Of a stretch of DNA of 8,764 nt, positions 5,768 to 8,764 are shown in pieces. Numbering within the stretch: position 1 is the first letter of the stretch; every line of letters starts with the position of its first letter. The stretch is from Thermoplasmata archaeon (GTDB lineage: Archaea; Thermoplasmatota; Thermoplasmata; Lutacidiplasmatales; UBA184), in NCBI GenBank assembly GCA_030039995.1, contig JASHUL010000250.1:1-8764 (forward strand), given 5' to 3'. The position numbers and the translations under genes are program-made. Below the pieces are notes generated by a model, which was not told the origin of the DNA, did not search any database, and saw only the letters and a list, made by a program, of their open reading frames with translations.

Positions 5768-6196
5768 TTGGCCCCGGTGAAGAGTCCGACATGGGAGGAC
5801 GCGGATCTCCTCCTCCGGTTCGACGTGCTCGCCGCTTCCGACGAGACGCGGAAGGCGATCGACTGGTTCCGCACGACGCATCTCGGCGCGGAGACCCCGA
5901 ACATCCATCCGATCCTACGCGACTCCCCCGAGTTCCTCTACGTGCACCGGTTCATCGAACTGTTCGAAACGATGGGGACCCTCGTGAAATTCAACATCCT
6001 GAACGAGGAGATGGTCCACGACCGTTGGATGACCCGTTCGATCTGGCAGTTCCTGAAGCCGACGATCGAGCGGGAGCGCCGCGAGATCTCCTCCCCGACC
6101 CTCGCGGAGAACTTCGAGTGGCTAGCGATGCGCAACCAGGCCTGGGCGGACCGTCGGACGGCGAAGCCGAAGGGCCGGGTCGCGGCCGAGAAGTGA
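5768..6196 (+). CDS. DUF4760-like protein
   Basis: This 142-residue soluble, helix-rich protein starts at TTG 5768; GTG 5777 is the alternative. The central part (ARG/SER-flanked helices around residues 27-37, then PEFLYVHRFIELFETMGTLVKFNILNEEMVHDRW at about 54-87, then WQFLKPTIERER) resembles the DUF4760 pattern. That pattern is a helix carrying a hydrophobic FIELFETMG-type core, an acidic NEEMVHDRW turn and a final KPTIERERRE helix. I see no catalytic or metal-binding motif. It ends with a basic tail, and its TGA overlaps the GTG of the toroid gene (GTGA), so the two are translationally coupled and probably function together. The 85-base gap upstream (5683-5767) contains a weak AT-rich stretch at 5718-5726 and the ribosome-binding site. 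The family call comes from memory of the pattern and is moderate. Confidence 0.6.
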   Translation: MAPVKSPTWEDADLLLRFDVLAASDETRKAIDWFRTTHLGAETPNIHPILRDSPEFLYVHRFIELFETMGTLVKFNILNEEMVHDRWMTRSIWQFLKPTIERERREISSPTLAENFEWLAMRNQAWADRRTAKPKGRVAAEK

Positions 6197-7176
6197 CGGG
6201 CGACCTGCCCCCGGCGCTTGAACGGTGGCTGCTCGCCACGGACGACCCGTCGGTCCGGTGGCGGCTCCTCTCCGAACTCGGCGACCGCCCCGAGGGCGAC
6301 CCGGAGCTCGAGGAGTGCCGGCGGGAGGTCGGAAGCCGCGGCTGGGCGCACGGTATCCTCGCGAACCAGCTGACCGGGGGTCAATGGGACGCCCCGGGGA
6401 CCGGCGCGCGCGAACTCTACGTCCCAAAGTACATCGCGACCAACTGGCGACTCCTCGTGCTCTCCGACCTCGGAGCGACGCGGGCGACCCCCGGGGTCGA
6501 GCGCGCGGCGGAGCTCATGCTCGCCGCCGAAGACGGCCCGAAAGGAGGTCTCGGCGGCGAGGGAAGCGAGGTCTGTTTCACCGGCAACGCCGCCCGCATG
6601 TTCACTCGCCTCGGCTTCGCGGACGACCCGCGCGTCGTTCGGTCGACGGAATGGCTCGTGCACCATCAGAAGGCGGACGGCGGGTGGCACTGCTTCCCTT
6701 CGGACAGCGGCACGATCGACTGCTGGGAAGCGCTGGCCGCCTTCTCCGCTCTGCCGGTGTCCCGGCGGAGCTCCGACGTCGAAGAGGCGATCCGTCGAGG
6801 CGCCGAGTTCTACCTCTCGGGCGGCCTGCTCGGGGAACGGGAGGGGCCGTACGCGCCCTGGCTGCGCGCGCACTACCCGGTGCACTACTACTACGACTTC
6901 CTGGTGGGACTCGATACGCTCACCCGTCTCGGCTTCGGTGCGGACCCCCGGCTCGATCCCGCGGTCGACCACCTGATGGCCCAGCGCTCTCCCGACGGAA
7001 CCTGGAACCTCGGCCCGTTGCACCCGGACATACCGCCGGAAGAGTCGGTGAACTACCGGATCGAGACACCGTACTACCCGTTCGCGCTCGAGTGGACGGG
7101 AATGCCGAGCCGGTGGCTGACCTTGACCGCGCTCGCGGTGCTTCGTCGCGTCCGCCGAGCGCGCGCGGAGACCTGA
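6193..7176 (+). CDS. Alpha/alpha-toroid protein, prenyltransferase/squalene-oxidase-repeat-like
   Basis: The 327-residue protein is made of helical repeats with QW-like or GGW turns: QLTGGQWD (59-66), ADGGWHCFPS (161-170) and SPDGTWNLGP (266-275). These fit the six-hairpin barrel seen in terpene cyclases and protein prenyltransferase beta subunits. It opens with LPPALERWLLATDDPSVRWRLL, a typical N-terminus of this uncharacterised family, and ends with PSRWLTLTALAVLRR. I see neither the DxDD motif of class II cyclases nor the DDxxD of class I enzymes. It does have clustered His/Cys/Asp residues (His166, Cys167, Asp176, Cys177, His228, His231) that might bind a metal or line the cavity. Activity is therefore unknown. 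The GTG start at 6193 overlaps the stop of the DUF4760-like gene by four bases. A longer reading in this frame from 5734 would overlap that gene completely and is rejected. Confidence 0.78.
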   Translation: MTGDLPPALERWLLATDDPSVRWRLLSELGDRPEGDPELEECRREVGSRGWAHGILANQLTGGQWDAPGTGARELYVPKYIATNWRLLVLSDLGATRATPGVERAAELMLAAEDGPKGGLGGEGSEVCFTGNAARMFTRLGFADDPRVVRSTEWLVHHQKADGGWHCFPSDSGTIDCWEALAAFSALPVSRRSSDVEEAIRRGAEFYLSGGLLGEREGPYAPWLRAHYPVHYYYDFLVGLDTLTRLGFGADPRLDPAVDHLMAQRSPDGTWNLGPLHPDIPPEESVNYRIETPYYPFALEWTGMPSRWLTLTALAVLRRVRRARAET

Positions 7177-7204
7177 GCGCGGGCGCATCCCCGGCCGCGA
7201 GAGG

Positions 7205-8062
7205 TCACTCGGGGCCGCTGACGTCGGGACGCATCCGAGCCCGATCGACGACGACCCATTGCCAGCCGTCCTCGACCTCAACGGGAGCGACCACGAGGCC
7301 GTTGCCGACGAGGTCGGTGTGGAACTGCAGGAGCGCGCAGAAGACCTGGCTCGTATCGTCCCCGGTGCGTCGGGCGATCTCGGACAGATTCCCGATCCAC
7401 GTCCCGTCCTGTACGAGCTCCCTCAAGGCACGAACGTAGCGAGGGAGGCGCGGGTCCGCGCCCGTTCGAGGAGCGCGCGCGCTCGAGGTGGAGGTCGGCC
7501 ACGGCTCGGGGACGTGCCGATGGCTCGGCGTCGGGGGCTCCGGGATCCGACTGCGAGGTCGGGTGGACTCGGGGACGACGCTCTCCCGGCCCTGGATCGC
7601 GTCGACCTCGTGCATGAGCTGGTCGAGCTGGTCGACCGCCCAGCCGTTCGGCGCCGTCGGGGCGACCTTCTCGCGGGGGAGGCCCGGCGCGTCACGTTCG
7701 TGCGTCTCGGGTGGGCCGTTCGGGATCCGGACATCCGGGTCGAGAATTCGGGCTTCGACCACCCGGGCGAACTCGTCGATATCGCTTTCGGGGACGGGCC
7801 GGAGATTGCGTCGCATCCGGAACCGGTCGAGGGCCGCCCGGAGCTCCGTGCTCGGTACCCGGAAGAGGCGACGCCGCTCGCCGTCCTGGATCTCGACCCA
7901 GGGGGACCCGTTGTCCCCGCGGTAGAGACGGAGGCCGGCGTGGGCGACCAGGTCACGGTAGAGCTCGTGCGCGGGGGGTCCCCCCATCGCGCCGATCGGC
8001 GGGACCCACTCCGCACGTCCGACCTTGCTCAGGTCGAGGATCTCGATCTGCTCGTTCGTCAC
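7205..8062 (-). CDS. Putative DNA-binding protein: primase-associated-like N-domain plus winged-helix-like C-domain
   Basis: The 285-residue protein has two conserved-looking blocks. Residues about 31-112 (ELYRDLVAH...LRLYRGDNGSPWVEI...LFRVPSTELRAALDRFRMRRNLRPVPESDIDEFARVVEARILDP) resemble the small domain in plasmid/phage primase-helicase proteins, with the order 'DxxGxPwv-I... f-v-s-e-l-r-x-x-L ... veArA'. Residues about 203-276 look like a winged helix: PRYVRALRELVQDGTWIGNLSEIARRTGDDTSQVFCALLQFHTD, then two strands ending in WQWVVVD. A Pro/Ser-rich linker (165-202) lies between. I see no primase catalytic or Walker motif, so this is not a replicative enzyme by itself. A regulatory or replication-associated DNA-binding role is inference. 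GTG 8062 is chosen because the longer reading to 8236 runs through the divergent promoter region with non-conserved sequence. GGTGG 8-12 bases before GTG may act as ribosome-binding site. Confidence 0.55.
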   Translation of the reverse strand: MTNEQIEILDLSKVGRAEWVPPIGAMGGPPAHELYRDLVAHAGLRLYRGDNGSPWVEIQDGERRRLFRVPSTELRAALDRFRMRRNLRPVPESDIDEFARVVEARILDPDVRIPNGPPETHERDAPGLPREKVAPTAPNGWAVDQLDQLMHEVDAIQGRESVVPESTRPRSRIPEPPTPSHRHVPEPWPTSTSSARAPRTGADPRLPRYVRALRELVQDGTWIGNLSEIARRTGDDTSQVFCALLQFHTDLVGNGLVVAPVEVEDGWQWVVVDRARMRPDVSGPE

Positions 8063-8137
8063 CCCGGTCCACCCGCTGTACCCGGTTACGGGCTTCGAGG
8101 GCGCGGACGCGCCCCCGAGAAAACCTCGTGGTTGGGG

Positions 8138-8143
8138 ATATAG
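8138..8143 (-). promoter_or_regulatory. Symmetric TATA box candidate between the winged-helix gene and the small ORF
   Basis: ATATAG on the plus strand reads CTATAT on the minus strand. It is the strongest AT-rich hexamer in the 234-base gap 8063-8296. On the minus strand, initiation near 8112 would give the winged-helix gene a leader of about 50 bases. On the plus strand it would start near 8166, about 130 bases before the small ORF. The GGATATAGT context is identical to that at 3319-3327. The rest of the gap is GC-rich, with short dyads but no recognisable RNA gene. Confidence 0.4.
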
Positions 8144-8296
8144 TGCTTTTCGAAGCAGAGGAAACGCCGAGGCGGTCCGTGCACCGGCCGATCGAGCCGC
8201 CCCGCGGGAGGCGCCCGGGGGATGGTGAGGAGACACGATCGGGCCACGCCCGGTCGTTCGTGAAGGTTCAAGCCTCGAACGGCGGTCGGGGAAGGC

Positions 8297-8446
8297 ATGT
8301 GCGATTTCTCCGAGGAGGAGTGGGCCGAGTACGAACAGTGGCTCGCGAGCGCGCGGGCGCGGGCTCGACCTGGGGTGCGCGCGTCGTTCGTCGAGTCCGG
8401 CGCGGCCCCGGCGCTCCTCGTGGAGCCCGAAGAGGCCCCGGCGTAG
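8297..8446 (+). CDS. Small acidic protein, 49 aa, unknown function
   Basis: ATG 8297 opens a frame ending at TAG 8444-8446. The product begins MCDFSEEEWAEYEQWLASARAR, a plausible amphipathic helix with acidic and aromatic residues, followed by a short Arg/Pro stretch and a Pro/Glu-rich end (LLVEPEEAPA). The third positions of codons are strongly G/C, as in the other genes. A weak TATA-like TTCAAG lies 25-30 bases before the ATG (about 8267-8272), allowing a leaderless transcript. The stop lies 12 bases before the stop of the FNR-like gene on the other strand, leaving a neatly filled space. I recognise no family. The N-terminal part looks like a genuine protein rather than random GC-rich translation, but short length keeps this uncertain. 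Confidence 0.55.
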   Translation: MCDFSEEEWAEYEQWLASARARARPGVRASFVESGAAPALLVEPEEAPA

Positions 8447-8458
8447 CGGGTCGATCCC

Positions 8459-8764
8459 TCAGAATCCCCGGAACACCTCGAAATCGACGTCCTCGGGAGG
8501 GACTCCGATCTCCCGCGTGAGGATCTCCTCGACGCGCCGGACCATCTCGGGGAGACCGGCGAGGTACCACCGGGGACGTCGGTCGGGCCGACCGACCGCC
8601 TCCAACCAAGCCCGGTCGATGCGACCGGTCCTCCCGAGCCATGGTGCGACCGACTCTCGGGGCCGGGTCACGGTGTAATGGACCTTGAGGTCCGATCGTG
8701 CGGCCGCGAGCGCGTCGAGTTCGGCTCGAAACACGAGCTCCTCGGGGACCCGAGCCGAGTAGAT
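8459..8764 (-). CDS. Ferredoxin-NADP reductase-type oxidoreductase, C-terminal part (5' end outside window)
   Basis: The frame is open from the window edge (base 8764) to TGA at 8459-8461, giving the last 101 residues. It begins IYSARVPEELVFRAELDAL, the strand and helix after the nucleotide-binding glycine loop in the FNR superfamily. LKVHYTVTR, GRTGRIDRAWLE and WYLAGLPEMVRRVEEIL follow, corresponding to the NAD(P)-binding half (the usual CGPxxM is here AGLPEM, lacking the Cys). The chain ends with VDFEVFRGF, like the terminal aromatic FxGY/F of flavin reductases and ferredoxin-NADP reductases. It should transfer electrons between NAD(P)H and a flavin-linked acceptor. The FAD domain lies beyond the window, so I cannot say whether an iron-sulfur or cytochrome domain is fused. 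The gene converges on the 49-residue ORF with 12 bases between stops. Confidence 0.78.
   Translation of the reverse strand: MYSARVPEELVFRAELDALAAARSDLKVHYTVTRPRESVAPWLGRTGRIDRAWLEAVGRPDRRPRWYLAGLPEMVRRVEEILTREIGVPPEDVDFEVFRGF

Noticed and set aside
4618..5904. 428-residue minus-strand open frame opposite the GNAT gene
   Set aside because: It is the shadow of the GNAT coding sequence with no domain of its own.
5734..7176. 480-residue reading that would extend the toroid protein upstream over the DUF4760-like gene
   Set aside because: Its first 153 residues are Arg/Asp/Pro-rich shadow sequence. The conserved part starts at GTG 6193, which overlaps the upstream stop in typical operon fashion.
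5938..7281. 447-residue minus-strand open frame opposite the toroid gene
   Set aside because: It is antisense to a clearly repeat-structured protein and has no motif.
8262..8278. GGTTCAAGCCT resembling a tRNA B box / T-arm
   Set aside because: The flanking bases do not form a five-pair T stem, and no A box, anticodon arm or acceptor stem can be drawn around it.
8086..8298. 70-residue minus-strand open frame in the divergent gap
   Set aside because: It runs through the TATA candidate, shows no motif, and is better explained as promoter region plus open GC-rich frame.
1..8764. Search by eye for CRISPR repeats, insertion sequences, att sites, toxin-antitoxin or defence genes
   Set aside because: No direct repeat array, transposase, integrase, terminal inverted repeat or recognisable defence domain was seen. 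The genes look chromosomal.

Overview
The window looks like a piece of a GC-rich archaeal chromosome. My best guess is a Thermoplasmatota-like lineage, but this is inference. Composition is roughly two-thirds GC by eye. Several genes (CDGSH protein, msrA, zinc-ribbon protein) have a short AT-rich TATA-like element about 29-31 bases before the start codon and no room for a 5' leader. That is the pattern of leaderless archaeal transcription. GTG and TTG starts are common and genes are packed tightly. I see no rRNA, tRNA, insertion sequence, CRISPR array or phage structural gene.

Layout, left to right. (1) 1-456, plus strand: the C-terminal half of methionine sulfoxide reductase B, then a 58-residue CDGSH iron-sulfur protein with its own promoter and a 12-bp perfect palindrome upstream. 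(2) 413-1989, minus strand: a two-gene unit of a triple zinc-ribbon protein with an Arg/Gly-rich tail, followed by a DesVI-like SAM methyltransferase whose 3' end overlaps the CDGSH gene. (3) 2090-2665, plus: methionine sulfoxide reductase A, divergent from the zinc-ribbon gene. (4) 2666-3241, minus: a LysE/RhtB-type exporter whose stop codon abuts that of msrA. (5) 3384-4331, plus: a four-helix membrane protein of unknown role and a MOSC-domain protein. (6) 4410-5682, plus: a DUF1801 protein and a GNAT acetyltransferase, probably one operon. (7) 5768-7176, plus: a DUF4760-like protein and an alpha/alpha-toroid (prenyltransferase/squalene-oxidase-repeat-like) protein, coupled by a GTGA overlap. 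(8) 7205-8062, minus: a protein with a C-terminal winged-helix-like domain and an N-terminal domain recalling plasmid/phage primase-associated proteins. (9) 8297-8446, plus: a probable 49-residue acidic small protein. (10) 8459-8764, minus: the C-terminal end of a ferredoxin-NADP reductase-type flavoprotein, cut by the window edge.

How the parts may work together: MsrA and MsrB repair the two epimers of methionine sulfoxide. With the CDGSH protein and the FNR-like reductase nearby, the region has a redox and oxidative-damage flavour. The CDGSH and msrA promoters share TTATCC at nearly the same distance from the start codon. The rest looks like ordinary chromosomal housekeeping and accessory genes. 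The least explained items are the triple zinc-ribbon/RGG protein, the DUF4760-toroid pair, the winged-helix protein and the 49-residue ORF. I found no clear-cut new multi-gene system, and the ideas below are graded accordingly.
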